The notes beneath the pieces were generated by a model. That model was not told the DNA's origin, searched no databases, and saw nothing but the letters and a program-made list of their open reading frames with translations. From JBBREP01 sp036501845 (GTDB taxonomy: Bacteria > Actinomycetota > Acidimicrobiia > IMCC26256 > PALSA-610), in NCBI GenBank assembly GCA_036501845.1, contig DASXZO010000033.1:1-64000 (forward strand): a DNA stretch of 64,000 nucleotides, in the 5' to 3' direction. The position numbers and the translations under genes were made by a program. Positions within the stretch are counted from its first letter, which is position 1, and each line of letters begins with the position of its first letter. Below are positions 51,258-59,526 of the stretch, one piece after another.

Positions 51258-52349
51258 ATGGACACCATCACTGATGTGGAGGTGGCGTCGTACACGATCC
51301 CCACCGAGGCGCCCGAGTCCGACGGCACGCTCACGTGGGATCACACGACCGTGGTCGTCGTGCACGTGACGGCTGCGGGCGAGCGCGGTATCGGCTTCAC
51401 GTACGGCCCCGGCGCGTGCGGCTCCATCGTGGATGAGGTGCTCGCTGATGTGGTGCGCGGTCGGGATCCATTCGACGTGCCCGCGGCGTGGAGCGCGATG
51501 GTGCGCGCAATACGCAACTCGGGCCGGCCGGGCGTGTGTTCGATGGCGATCGCGGCCGTCGACATCGCCCTCTGGGATCTCCACGCGAAGCTGCTCGGCC
51601 TCCCGCTGGTGCGCCTGCTCGGCGCCGCGCGCGACAGCGTGCCGCTCTACGGCAGTGGCGGCTTCACCTCGCTCTCGGAGTGCGACCTTGTCGATCAGCT
51701 CGGCTCGTGGGTGGCCGGCGGCTTCGAGCGGGTGAAGATGAAGATCGGCACACGGTGGGGACGCGACGAGGAGGCCGATCTTCGTCGCGTCGCGCTCGTG
51801 CGCGAGGCGATTGGCGGCGGGCCCGCACTGTTCGTGGACGCCAACGGCGGCTACTCCGCGAAGCAGAGCGTGCGGCTCGCTCGGCGATTCGAGCTCTCGG
51901 GCGTGTCGTGGTTCGAGGAACCGGTCTCATCTGACGACCTCAGCGGCCTGGCGCGGATCCGCGACGCGATCTCCATCGACGTGGCCGCGGGCGAGTACGG
52001 CTACGACCTCGCCTACTTCGCACGCATGTGTGCGGCCGGCGCGGTCGACGTGCTGCAAGCCGACGTGAGTCGCTGCGCCGGCATCACGGAGTGGCGGCGC
52101 GCCGCCGCAGTGGCCGCGGCGCACGGGTTGGAGATATCGGGACACTGCGCGCCCTCGCTGCACGCGCACGTCGCCGCGGCCACACCGAACCTGGCCCACG
52201 TCGAGTATTTCGCCGACCACGCACGCGTCGACCGAATACTCTTCGACGGTGTGCTCGACCCCGTGAACGGCGCGCTGCATATCGACCCGTCGCGGCCGGG
52301 CATCGGGCTCGAGTTGAAAGAACGTGATGCCCAGCGCTTCGCGACCTGA
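51258..52349 (+). CDS. Enolase-superfamily enzyme (mandelate racemase/muconate lactonizing-type)
   Basis: 363 residues with the superfamily's catalytic layout: KxK as K160-M-K162, metal ligands D194 in DANGG, E220 in FEEPV and E246 in GEYGY, and H296 in GHCAP as a second base. This combination of the KxK motif with a His is typical of the MR subgroup, which dehydrates acid sugars, or racemises. With the upstream sugar-type oxidoreductases, dehydration of an aldonate is a plausible role. ATG follows the GMC stop by one base. Confidence 0.87.
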   Translation: MDTITDVEVASYTIPTEAPESDGTLTWDHTTVVVVHVTAAGERGIGFTYGPGACGSIVDEVLADVVRGRDPFDVPAAWSAMVRAIRNSGRPGVCSMAIAAVDIALWDLHAKLLGLPLVRLLGAARDSVPLYGSGGFTSLSECDLVDQLGSWVAGGFERVKMKIGTRWGRDEEADLRRVALVREAIGGGPALFVDANGGYSAKQSVRLARRFELSGVSWFEEPVSSDDLSGLARIRDAISIDVAAGEYGYDLAYFARMCAAGAVDVLQADVSRCAGITEWRRAAAVAAAHGLEISGHCAPSLHAHVAAATPNLAHVEYFADHARVDRILFDGVLDPVNGALHIDPSRPGIGLELKERDAQRFAT

Positions 52350-52429
52350 CCAGCGGCGTTCGTTTTCGGGTGGCGCGTTTGAGGGAATACCTGGTCACGA
52401 CCCATTGGTCGACGAACGGAGGCGACGCC

Positions 52430-52654
52430 ATGCCCGGCACGCGCGCGAACGTCAAGAACGAGAAGCAGTACGAGGCGCTGAAAGACAAGGGGATGTCAAA
52501 GTCGCGCGCGGCGCGAATCGCGAACTCCCCGCAGGCGTCGAAGCACGGCGGTGAGAAGTCCGGCAGCGGTGGGGACGCCAAGCAGGGCGGCACCACAGCG
52601 CAGCACAAGGCCGCCGGCCGCAAGGGCGGGAAGGCCGCGGCCAAGAAGCGCTGA
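52430..52654 (+). CDS. Small basic KGG-type protein
   Basis: 74 residues, Lys/Gly/Ala-rich, with N-terminal helix NVKNEKQYEALKDKGMSKSRAARI and C-terminal lysine-rich tail AGRKGGKAAAKKR. Its start resembles the conserved small actinobacterial proteins annotated as DUF7218/KGG-like; the N-terminal part resembles a small helix-turn-helix, and the tail a histone-like region, suggesting nucleic-acid binding. ATG 52430 is fixed by CGGAGG seven bases upstream. Directly before udgX. Confidence 0.75.
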   Translation: MPGTRANVKNEKQYEALKDKGMSKSRAARIANSPQASKHGGEKSGSGGDAKQGGTTAQHKAAGRKGGKAAAKKR

Positions 52655-52677
52655 GAGTTCACGCGCGCTCGTTCGTA

Positions 52678-53283
52678 ATGGCTGCACCCACGGCAACTCG
52701 TGCGCTCGCGGCGCTCGGTCGAGCCGCCGCGGGATGCACCGAGTGCCCGCTCTACGAGCGGGCGACGCAGACCGTCTTCGGCGAAGGACCGGTCGACGCG
52801 CGCATCGTGATGCTCGGTGAGCAGCCCGGTGACCACGAAGACCGTGAAGGTCACGTGTTCATCGGTCCGGCCGGTCACCTTCTCGACCAGGCGCTCGGCG
52901 ACGCCGGTCTCGACCGAAGCGCGATCTACCTCAGCAACGTGGTGAAGCACTTCAAGTGGACACCGTCACCGCGTTCCGACAAGGTACGCATCCACGCCAA
53001 GCCGAACCGGCGCGAGGCCGCAGCGTGCGAGCACTGGTGGCGCAGCGAGTTGGACGTCGTGCGTCCGAGTGTGGTGGGTGCGCTCGGCGCCGTGGCTGCC
53101 CAGGCGGTGCACGGCAGCGCGTTCAAGCTCACGCAACACCGCGGTGAGCCGATTCTCGTCGGCGACGCCACAGTCGTCGCAACCTTTCACCCATCCGCAG
53201 TGCTGCGCGCCCGGGAACGGCGGCGCGAGATGTACACCGAACTGGTCGACGACCTCGCCCGCATCGCCGAGCTCGCGGGCTGA
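52678..53283 (+). CDS. udgX: UdgX-type uracil-DNA glycosylase
   Basis: 201 residues; GEQPGDHED (47-55) is motif A of UDG family 4, GC-TEC near 20-23 gives iron-sulfur cysteines (C20, C23, C117 are visible), and HPSAVLR (171-177) is motif B. The insert KVRIHAKP with His106 is the UdgX R-loop; in M. smegmatis this His forms a covalent bond with DNA after uracil removal. So the enzyme probably makes a stable DNA adduct rather than turning over. Twenty-three bases after the small basic protein, a likely transcription unit. Confidence 0.92.
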   Translation: MAAPTATRALAALGRAAAGCTECPLYERATQTVFGEGPVDARIVMLGEQPGDHEDREGHVFIGPAGHLLDQALGDAGLDRSAIYLSNVVKHFKWTPSPRSDKVRIHAKPNRREAAACEHWWRSELDVVRPSVVGALGAVAAQAVHGSAFKLTQHRGEPILVGDATVVATFHPSAVLRARERRREMYTELVDDLARIAELAG

Positions 53284-53401
53284 ACGCATCTTCAGTACCC
53301 GTGCAGCCTCGGTTTCCGGCGGTCGGCGACGGGTAGGTGCGTGGGATACCGAAGCTGCCGCCTGGCGTGCGGCCTTCGTCGCCGAGGAGAGGAGCGCAGG
53401 G

Positions 53402-54610
53402 ATGCGCGCAGTCGTCTGGAATGGGCCTCACGACATGGATGTCGAAGAGGTCGAGGACGTTCGCATGGACGAGCCCACCGACGCCGTGTTGCGGCTCACG
53501 ACTACGGCAATCTGTGGCAGCGATCTCCACATGTACGAAGGCCGCGCACCAGGGGAGTCCGGAACGATCTTCGGGCACGAGAACCTCGGCGTGATCGAGG
53601 AGGTCGGGCCCGCGGTGCGCACCATCAAAGCGGGCGATCGCGTGGTGCTGCCGTTCAACATCGCGTGCGGCTACTGCTTCAACTGCGAGCGCGGCTACAC
53701 CAGCGCCTGTCTCACCACGAACCCGCACAGCCACTCCGGTGGCTACGGCTACAGCGGTATGGGTGGCCACCGTGGCGGTCAGGCGGAGTACGTGCGCGTC
53801 CCATACGCCGATTTCAACTGCCTGAAGCTCCCCGGCGAGCCCAACGACAACCTCGAAGACGACTTCGTGCTCCTCGCCGACATTTTTCCCACCGGCTATG
53901 AGGCGACGGTGCAGGCGAACGTGCGCACGGGTGACAGCGTCGCGATCTTCGGTGCGGGTCCTGTCGGTCTGCTCGCGGCGCTGAGCGCGCAGTTGCGCGG
54001 CGCATCGGAGATCTACGTCGTCGACGCCGTCGGCGATCGCTTGGACCTGGCTGCCAAGATCGACGGCGTCACGCCCGTCGACCTGCACGACGGTGATCCC
54101 GTCGAGCAGATTCTCGATCTGCGCGCGCCGTACCGCGCGTTGCAGAACCTGCGCCCGGGCAATGGCGACAAGATGCCCGGCGTGATGTGCGGCATCGACG
54201 CCGTCGGTTACGAAGGGTGGGACCGCGACGCGATCGGCGAGCGCCAGAACCCGGCGCGCGTGTTCGAGGACGTCGTCAACATCACGAATCCCACCGGCAG
54301 CGTCAGCCTCATCGGCGTGTACTTCCCCGAGGACCCTGGCGGCGTCGACGAAAACGCCAAGCATGGCCGCTTCACCCTGCCGCTCGGCCTGGCCTGGAAC
54401 AAGGGCCTGTCGATCGGGATGGGCCAGGCGCGCGTGAAGCAATACAACGAGTACCTGCGCAGCGTGATCACCACGGGTCGGGCGCGGCCGAGCCTCATCG
54501 TGAGCCATCGCCTGCCGCTCGAAGCGGCGCCGGACGCCTACGAGAAGTTCGACCGGCGGATCGACGGCTACACGAAGGTGTTGCTCAAGCCCGAAATGCG
54601 CGCCGCGTGA
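53402..54610 (+). CDS. Zinc-dependent alcohol dehydrogenase (formaldehyde dehydrogenase-like), second copy
   Basis: 402 residues, zinc MDR with ICGSDLHMYEG, GHENLGV, four-Cys loop CGYCFNC...C (91-104), GAGPVG and a C-terminal extension with GLSIGMGQARVKQYNE, typical of glutathione-independent formaldehyde dehydrogenase-like enzymes. Shares the first 40 residues pattern with the gene at 4857-6038 but is longer by an insert (LRAPYRALQNLRPGNGDK). AGGAGAGGAG is nine bases before the ATG. Substrate unknown; aldehyde/alcohol detoxification likely. Confidence 0.87.
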   Translation: MRAVVWNGPHDMDVEEVEDVRMDEPTDAVLRLTTTAICGSDLHMYEGRAPGESGTIFGHENLGVIEEVGPAVRTIKAGDRVVLPFNIACGYCFNCERGYTSACLTTNPHSHSGGYGYSGMGGHRGGQAEYVRVPYADFNCLKLPGEPNDNLEDDFVLLADIFPTGYEATVQANVRTGDSVAIFGAGPVGLLAALSAQLRGASEIYVVDAVGDRLDLAAKIDGVTPVDLHDGDPVEQILDLRAPYRALQNLRPGNGDKMPGVMCGIDAVGYEGWDRDAIGERQNPARVFEDVVNITNPTGSVSLIGVYFPEDPGGVDENAKHGRFTLPLGLAWNKGLSIGMGQARVKQYNEYLRSVITTGRARPSLIVSHRLPLEAAPDAYEKFDRRIDGYTKVLLKPEMRAA

Positions 54611-54668
54611 ACCGGCCCAGCGAGTTGCGCGCGCCGAACGATCGCTCCCGACACGATTGGACGAAATC

Positions 54669-55229
54669 ATGACCACATCCACCGAGCCCACCGACGTCAC
54701 GCAGTTGCTCGAGAGCCAGCACGAGCAGGTGAAGGCATTGTTCGCCAAGATCGGCGACGGGAGAGGGGCCAACGCGGCTGACGACTTCTGCGAGCTCCGC
54801 CGCATGCTCGCGGTGCACGAGACCGCCGAGGAAGAAGTGGTGTACCCCGCCCTGAGGAAGACGGGCACCGACGGCGAACGCGTCGCCGACGCTCGGCTCG
54901 CCGAAGAAGCCGAGGCCAAGGAAGCGCTGCAGAAGCTCGAGTCGATCGATCCGAAGGACGCGGCTTTCGCGGCGCAGATTCAGGCGCTCGGCAAAGCCGC
55001 CACTGCGCACGCCGAGGCCGAAGAGCGCGAGGTGTTCCCCCGAATTCGGGCCGCGGCGTCGCCCGAGACGCTTGCGACGATGGGCAAGGCGCTCCAGCGA
55101 GCCGAGGCCGCGGCGCCCACCCATCCGCACCCGCATGCGCCCGGTAGCGAAAGCGCGCCCGGCAACCTGATGGCCGGCCCGTTCCTTTCGATCGTCGATC
55201 GCGTGCGTGACGCGATGCGGTCGAAGTAA
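54669..55229 (+). CDS. Hemerythrin HHE-domain protein
   Basis: 186 residues, four-helix bundle with His ligands in LLESQHEQVKALF, MLAVHETAEEEVVYP (HxxxE) and HAEAEEREVFPR, binding a di-iron centre for O2 or NO sensing or storage. The C-terminal His-Pro stretch THPHPHAP may bind more metal. No signal peptide. ATG 54669, with a possible TTG 12 bases earlier. Follows the alcohol dehydrogenase by 58 bases. Confidence 0.87.
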   Translation: MTTSTEPTDVTQLLESQHEQVKALFAKIGDGRGANAADDFCELRRMLAVHETAEEEVVYPALRKTGTDGERVADARLAEEAEAKEALQKLESIDPKDAAFAAQIQALGKAATAHAEAEEREVFPRIRAAASPETLATMGKALQRAEAAAPTHPHPHAPGSESAPGNLMAGPFLSIVDRVRDAMRSK

Positions 55230-55235
55230 CGACGC

Positions 55236-56042
55236 TCAGCGGCGCCGGCTCGTGCGGGCCGGCGGCGCCGAGCCCGCGGTCTGACCGCCGTCGATCACGA
55301 ATTCACCGCCGGTGATGAACGACGCGTGATCGGACACGAGGAACAGCACGAGCTCGGCGATGTCGGAGGGCAGCCCGGCGCGGCCGAGTGGCGTGCGGGC
55401 GAGGCGGTCCAACATCGCCGGATCGTCGTCCTGCACGGTCATCGGTGTGATCACCGGACCCGGCAGTACCGCGTTCACACGTATGCCGTCGTTCGAGAGT
55501 TCGAGCGCGGCAACGCGAGTGAGTCCGCGCAACGCCCACTTCGACGATCCGTAGGAACCGATGCCGGCGTAGGCGGTGACGGCGGCGGTCGACAGCGTGT
55601 TCACGATCGCACCCGCTCGCGCGGCGCGCAGGTGGGGGAGTGCTGCCTTCATGCCGAGAAACGCACCGAGGCAGTTGACGCGCCACACTCGTTCGAAGTC
55701 GGCTTCGTCCTCGTCGGCGATGCTCGAGAACCGCAGGATGCCGGCGTTGTTCACGAGGATGTCGAGGCGGCCGAAGCGTTCGACACCGCCCTCGACGGCA
55801 GCGCGCCACGAGTCGTGGCTCGTGATGTCGAGCGTGCACGCGTGCACGGTGTCGGGCAGTTCGGTCTGGAGCTCGGCGACGTCGTCGAGCACGTCGCCCG
55901 CGATGATGCGGGCTCCGGCCGCGGCCAACCGCGTGGCGATCGCTCGCCCTTGCCCGCGTGCGGCGCCCGTGACCAGGGCGACGCGGCCGCTCAGGTCGAT
56001 GCCTGCGGTCACAGTGTTCGCGGATACATCGGTGTCTGCCAT
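55236..56042 (-). CDS. Short-chain dehydrogenase/reductase
   Basis: 268 residues of classical SDR type: TGAARGQGRAIA near residue 25, NNAGI in NILVNNAGIL, Ser in LSTAAV, and YGSSK with catalytic Tyr-xxx-Lys. GNHSLRQ-type C-terminal portion FITGGEFVIDGG. Resembles 3-alpha-(20-beta)-hydroxysteroid dehydrogenase-like enzymes. The stop is six bases from the hemerythrin stop, convergent. Upstream is an esterase on the same strand, with a 60-bp gap. Confidence 0.88.
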   Translation of the reverse strand: MADTDVSANTVTAGIDLSGRVALVTGAARGQGRAIATRLAAAGARIIAGDVLDDVAELQTELPDTVHACTLDITSHDSWRAAVEGGVERFGRLDILVNNAGILRFSSIADEDEADFERVWRVNCLGAFLGMKAALPHLRAARAGAIVNTLSTAAVTAYAGIGSYGSSKWALRGLTRVAALELSNDGIRVNAVLPGPVITPMTVQDDDPAMLDRLARTPLGRAGLPSDIAELVLFLVSDHASFITGGEFVIDGGQTAGSAPPARTSRRR

Positions 56043-56102
56043 CCATTGAGCCTCGCGTGAATGGGCGGTGGTGTGGCAAGACGGGGCCGAGTGCCGTCGC
56101 GG

Positions 56103-57236
56103 TCAGCTCGTCGAGCGCACCCATGACGTGAACACCACGATGGCGTCGACGACGGCTGCGAACCGGATCGACGGGAACCGATCGAAGTTGTGCTGCGCAC
56201 CCGGCAGCTCGGCGTACACCACGGGTGCCCGAGTGTGGGTTCGCAACGCCGCGACGAATTCGCGCGCTCCGTTCACATGGGTCATCGCGTCGTGAGTGCC
56301 GTGGACCACGAGGAACGGCGGCGCGCCGGTGTGCACGAAGTCGCAGGGCGACGACGGCGTTTCGGCCGCGGCCGGTGCGGGGCCGTAGTAGCCGTACAGC
56401 GTGATCGCCGCGGCCACCGACGTGTCGGCCGACTCGAAGCCGGGCTGGAAGCGCGCGTCGTTCGGGGTGAGGGCGCACATCGCGGCGAGGTGCGCGCCGG
56501 CCGAGCCGCCGGCCACGAACACCATGTGGCGATCCACGCCGAGCTCGTCGGCGTGGCCACGGATCCAGGCAATCGCGCGCTTGGCGTCGACGAGCGGGTC
56601 GGGGTACTTGCCGGCGCGGCTCAGGCGGTAGTTCGCGCTCACGCAGATCCAGCCGCCGGCCACAAGGCGGTCGATGAGCGGCCGGGCCTCGCGGCTCTTC
56701 CGGCCACTGAAAAAACCGCCGGGGTGGAAGTAGAGAAACACCGGGCTCGCACCGCTGTGCGATCGGTTGCGGTAGATGTCAAGAAGGTTGAAGCGGCCCT
56801 CGGGACCGTAGGAGATGTCGCGGTTGCGTTGCACCGCGCGCGGCGTGATGCGTAGCGGCGCAATCAGAACCTCGGCCGCGCGCCGGACGCGTGCGGCCGC
56901 CGGGCGCGGCACACCGAGTCCCAAGCCCGATGTGAGGGCCGCGTCGAGCGCAGGCCGCGCTGCGAGCGCACGCCGCACCACCGCAGCCTCCGCGACCACT
57001 GCGCCGGCGGCGATGGCCAACCCGAACCAGCCCACCGGTGTACCGATGTCGCCTTGAGCGACGGCGAGAAGTGTCGTGGCCGCGAGCCAATACACCACCG
57101 GAAACGGCAGTTCGTTGGCGATCGACTCCACGACGAAGGCCGGTGTGGCGCGTGGGCCGCGGCTCGGGCGGGGCCAGAGCGCGAGCATCGGCGCGACCGC
57201 GGCCACGGCGGTGCTGAACAGATAGCCAAAAGGCAT
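56103..57236 (-). CDS. Membrane-anchored esterase of the HSL family
   Basis: 377 residues. The first ~110 residues are hydrophobic, with three helices (about 5-20, 40-62 and 68-85), and the esterase domain begins near 130 (ISYGPEGRFNLLDIY). HPGGFFSG is the HGG oxyanion motif (His-Pro-Gly-Gly), nucleophile Ser in GGSAGAH, Asp in HGTHD and His in GAQHNFD. Such HSL-type carboxylesterases hydrolyse lipid-type esters; the N-terminal helices would put the domain on the membrane. ATG 57236. On the same strand as the SDR. Confidence 0.83.
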   Translation of the reverse strand: MPFGYLFSTAVAAVAPMLALWPRPSRGPRATPAFVVESIANELPFPVVYWLAATTLLAVAQGDIGTPVGWFGLAIAAGAVVAEAAVVRRALAARPALDAALTSGLGLGVPRPAAARVRRAAEVLIAPLRITPRAVQRNRDISYGPEGRFNLLDIYRNRSHSGASPVFLYFHPGGFFSGRKSREARPLIDRLVAGGWICVSANYRLSRAGKYPDPLVDAKRAIAWIRGHADELGVDRHMVFVAGGSAGAHLAAMCALTPNDARFQPGFESADTSVAAAITLYGYYGPAPAAAETPSSPCDFVHTGAPPFLVVHGTHDAMTHVNGAREFVAALRTHTRAPVVYAELPGAQHNFDRFPSIRFAAVVDAIVVFTSWVRSTS

Positions 57237-57338
57237 ACCGCGCGTACTACCCGTTCAGGCGTTGCCTCGCGAGTGTTCGGAAAGCGATGAACTCGTCTGC
57301 GCCGGCGACCACGCTGCCACCCGACGAGTCAGCGCCGG

Positions 57339-57719
57339 CTACGACCTTTGGTCGGCCACCGCGCGAGCCAGGGCCTCGGCAGCTGCCAGCGTGATCCGGC
57401 TGATCCGCACGTTGTCGCCGTCGCTCACGGTCGCGACATCACCGAAGCCGCGCCGACCGAGCGCGTATTGGAGTGCTTCGTCGGGCGCCGACGTGTCGTC
57501 GAAATGATCGCCACCGAGGAGGCGCGCAAGGTGCCGCGCGCCCTGGCCCGTGATGGTGACGGCGCTGTCGCGACCGCCGACCTTGACGCCGACCACGCGG
57601 GTCGGCACTGCCCGTAGACCCGCGACGAAGCGCGGCAGAGGCCCTGATTCCATGAGATTGCCCGTTCGGTATGCCGTCGTGAGCGACTCGTGCGCCCGTT
57701 CCTGTCCCTCTATCGGCAC
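57339..57719 (-). CDS. Hypothetical protein, function unknown
   Basis: 126 residues from GTG 57719, or 104 from ATG 57653, and neither has a strong ribosome site. Soluble, with an alternating alpha/beta feel (TRVVGVKVGGRDSAVTITG, HLARLLGGDHFDD, RITLAAAEALARAVAD). No domain known to me. Codon pattern and composition differ from shadow frames, so I believe it real. Divergent to the GGDEF gene with 149 bases between. Confidence 0.5.
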   Translation of the reverse strand: MPIEGQERAHESLTTAYRTGNLMESGPLPRFVAGLRAVPTRVVGVKVGGRDSAVTITGQGARHLARLLGGDHFDDTSAPDEALQYALGRRGFGDVATVSDGDNVRISRITLAAAEALARAVADQRS

Positions 57720-57868
57720 AACGGCTGCCAGAACCTGAGGCGAACCGCGTAGCGAGGTCGAGAATTTTCGAGCGATCCGACGACACGATGACGAAAGCCG
57801 GTGTGGTCGATCGCGGTGGAAGCGCGATGGCTTCAGCCCGCGCGGCCCGTGGCCGATGAGCAGACGCA

Positions 57869-59347
57869 ATGACGGTCCTGGGCGGCGACCGCAAGGCTGA
57901 GACGCGCGTCTGTGAGGGCGACGCGGCTGAGGTTGCGGAGCTGCGCGCGCAGAATGATCGGCTCCGCGAGCGAGTCTCGTTCCTGGAGTACGAGCTCGAT
58001 CGAAACGCCGATCAGTCGCGCGCCGATGTAGGTGCAGCCGCTGCGGCGCCGCCCAGTGCACCGCGCGCCGATCCGCTCACGGGTCTGGCCACTCGGGACG
58101 TTCTCGTCGAGCGTCTCGACCATTGCATCGCTCGCAGCCGGCGTACAGAGGAACACTTCGCGCTCCTGTTCTGCGACCTCGATGGCTTCAAGTTCGTGAA
58201 CGACTTGTACGGCCACGAGGTCGGCGACGCGGTGTTGGTGGAGGTATCGGCGCGGCTCGAACGCACGGTGCGGCCGTACGACACCGTCGCCCGGTTCGGC
58301 GGCGACGAATTCGTGATCCTGCTCGAAGGCCAGCACAGCTCGAGCGACGCGCCGGTGATCGCGCAGCGCCTGGTCGACGAGATGTCATCCCCGATCATCT
58401 TTGGAGACTGTGTCGCGTCGGTAGGCATCAGCATCGGCGTGGCCGACTCGTCGCAAGAGACGGCGTCGAGTGACGAGCTGATCGCGCGAGCCGACGCCGC
58501 GATGTACGAGGCCAAGCGGGCGGGCAAGCATCGCGTCGCGCAGTTCGGTCGCGACCTGGATCGACGCCTCAGTGATCGGCGCGAACTGAGCAGCGATCTG
58601 CGGCGCGCCCTGGACGACGGTCAGCTCGTGCTGTTGTACCGGCCGGTGGTGTCGCTCGACGACGGCCAGGTCGCGAGCGTCGAGGCGAGCCTGCGTTGGA
58701 ACCATCCCACGCGAGGCATGCTCGGGCCGGACGTGTTCCTACCCATCGCCTACGCCACCGGTTTGATCGAACATCTCGACGAATGGATTCTCTCCACGGC
58801 GGCCACCGACATGGCGCGCTGGCGCGTTTCGAATCCTGGCCTCATCGGGTGGGTGACGCTCTCGACCCGTCTGCTGATCGGTGTGGACGGCGCCGACCGC
58901 ATCGGCTCGATCCTCGAGGCGGCCAACGCCGAACAGCACAGTGTGGGGATCGAGATCGACGAGGCGTCCCTGCAGTCGAACTACGCCAACGCTGCGAATG
59001 CGCTCGTGGAGTTGGCGCACCACAAGGTGCTGATCGCGCTCGACAATTTCGCCGGCCAGCTCACCGTCCGTCAGCTCCATGCGATCGTGCCCCACACCGT
59101 GAAGCTGCATCGCGACTTCATGGCCCAGCTGGGAAGAGACCCGCGTGCGGCGGCCGAAGTGCGCAGCATCACGGGGATGACGCGTCCGCTCGGGATCGCA
59201 ACGGTCGCCAAGGGTGTGGACACTCCCGAGCAGCTCGCCGCCGTGATCGCGCTGAACTGCGATCACGCGCAGGGCGCAGTGACCGGCGAAGCGCGGCCAT
59301 GGAGCGAGCTCGACCTCGCCTCCGCCGCCCCGAAGTGGGGCGTGTAA
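57869..59347 (+). CDS. GGDEF diguanylate cyclase with degenerate EAL domain
   Basis: 492 residues without membrane segment. A coiled coil at 18-45, GGDEF domain 70-225 with intact GGDEF (144-148) and inhibitory site RPYD (135-138), and an EAL-like domain (230-480). The EAL part lacks catalytic signatures: EASLRWNHP replaces EALxR, NFAGQL replaces DDFGTG, and AKGVDT replaces AEGVET. So it makes c-di-GMP and probably does not degrade it; the dead EAL may bind c-di-GMP or partners. ATG 57869; followed by an inverted repeat at 59370. Confidence 0.87.
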   Translation: MTVLGGDRKAETRVCEGDAAEVAELRAQNDRLRERVSFLEYELDRNADQSRADVGAAAAAPPSAPRADPLTGLATRDVLVERLDHCIARSRRTEEHFALLFCDLDGFKFVNDLYGHEVGDAVLVEVSARLERTVRPYDTVARFGGDEFVILLEGQHSSSDAPVIAQRLVDEMSSPIIFGDCVASVGISIGVADSSQETASSDELIARADAAMYEAKRAGKHRVAQFGRDLDRRLSDRRELSSDLRRALDDGQLVLLYRPVVSLDDGQVASVEASLRWNHPTRGMLGPDVFLPIAYATGLIEHLDEWILSTAATDMARWRVSNPGLIGWVTLSTRLLIGVDGADRIGSILEAANAEQHSVGIEIDEASLQSNYANAANALVELAHHKVLIALDNFAGQLTVRQLHAIVPHTVKLHRDFMAQLGRDPRAAAEVRSITGMTRPLGIATVAKGVDTPEQLAAVIALNCDHAQGAVTGEARPWSELDLASAAPKWGV

Positions 59348-59369
59348 CCCGACTGACGGCTTCCGACGG

Positions 59370-59420
59370 CGACTTTTCGCCCGTGAGTTCCCGTAGAGGG
59401 AGCTGGATGGCGAAAAGTCG
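59370..59420 (+). repeat. 12-bp perfect inverted repeat with a 27-base spacer
   Basis: CGACTTTTCGCC (59370-59381) and GGCGAAAAGTCG (59409-59420) are perfect inverted copies. In RNA, the spacer can also pair (AGTTCCC with GGGAGCT, one G-U), making a long hairpin. It lies 22 bases after the GGDEF stop and before the operon at 59527, so it is either a terminator without U-tract or a leader structure for the next operon. Confidence 0.6.
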
Positions 59421-59526
59421 GTCGATCGCAGCGTTGCAGCCACTCGTACGTGTCGTGCGGGTTCGCGCCATGATGGGCTCCAGCTTCCACTGCTTCGCCA
59501 CCCCATCCGCTCGAAGGAGCAACGCA

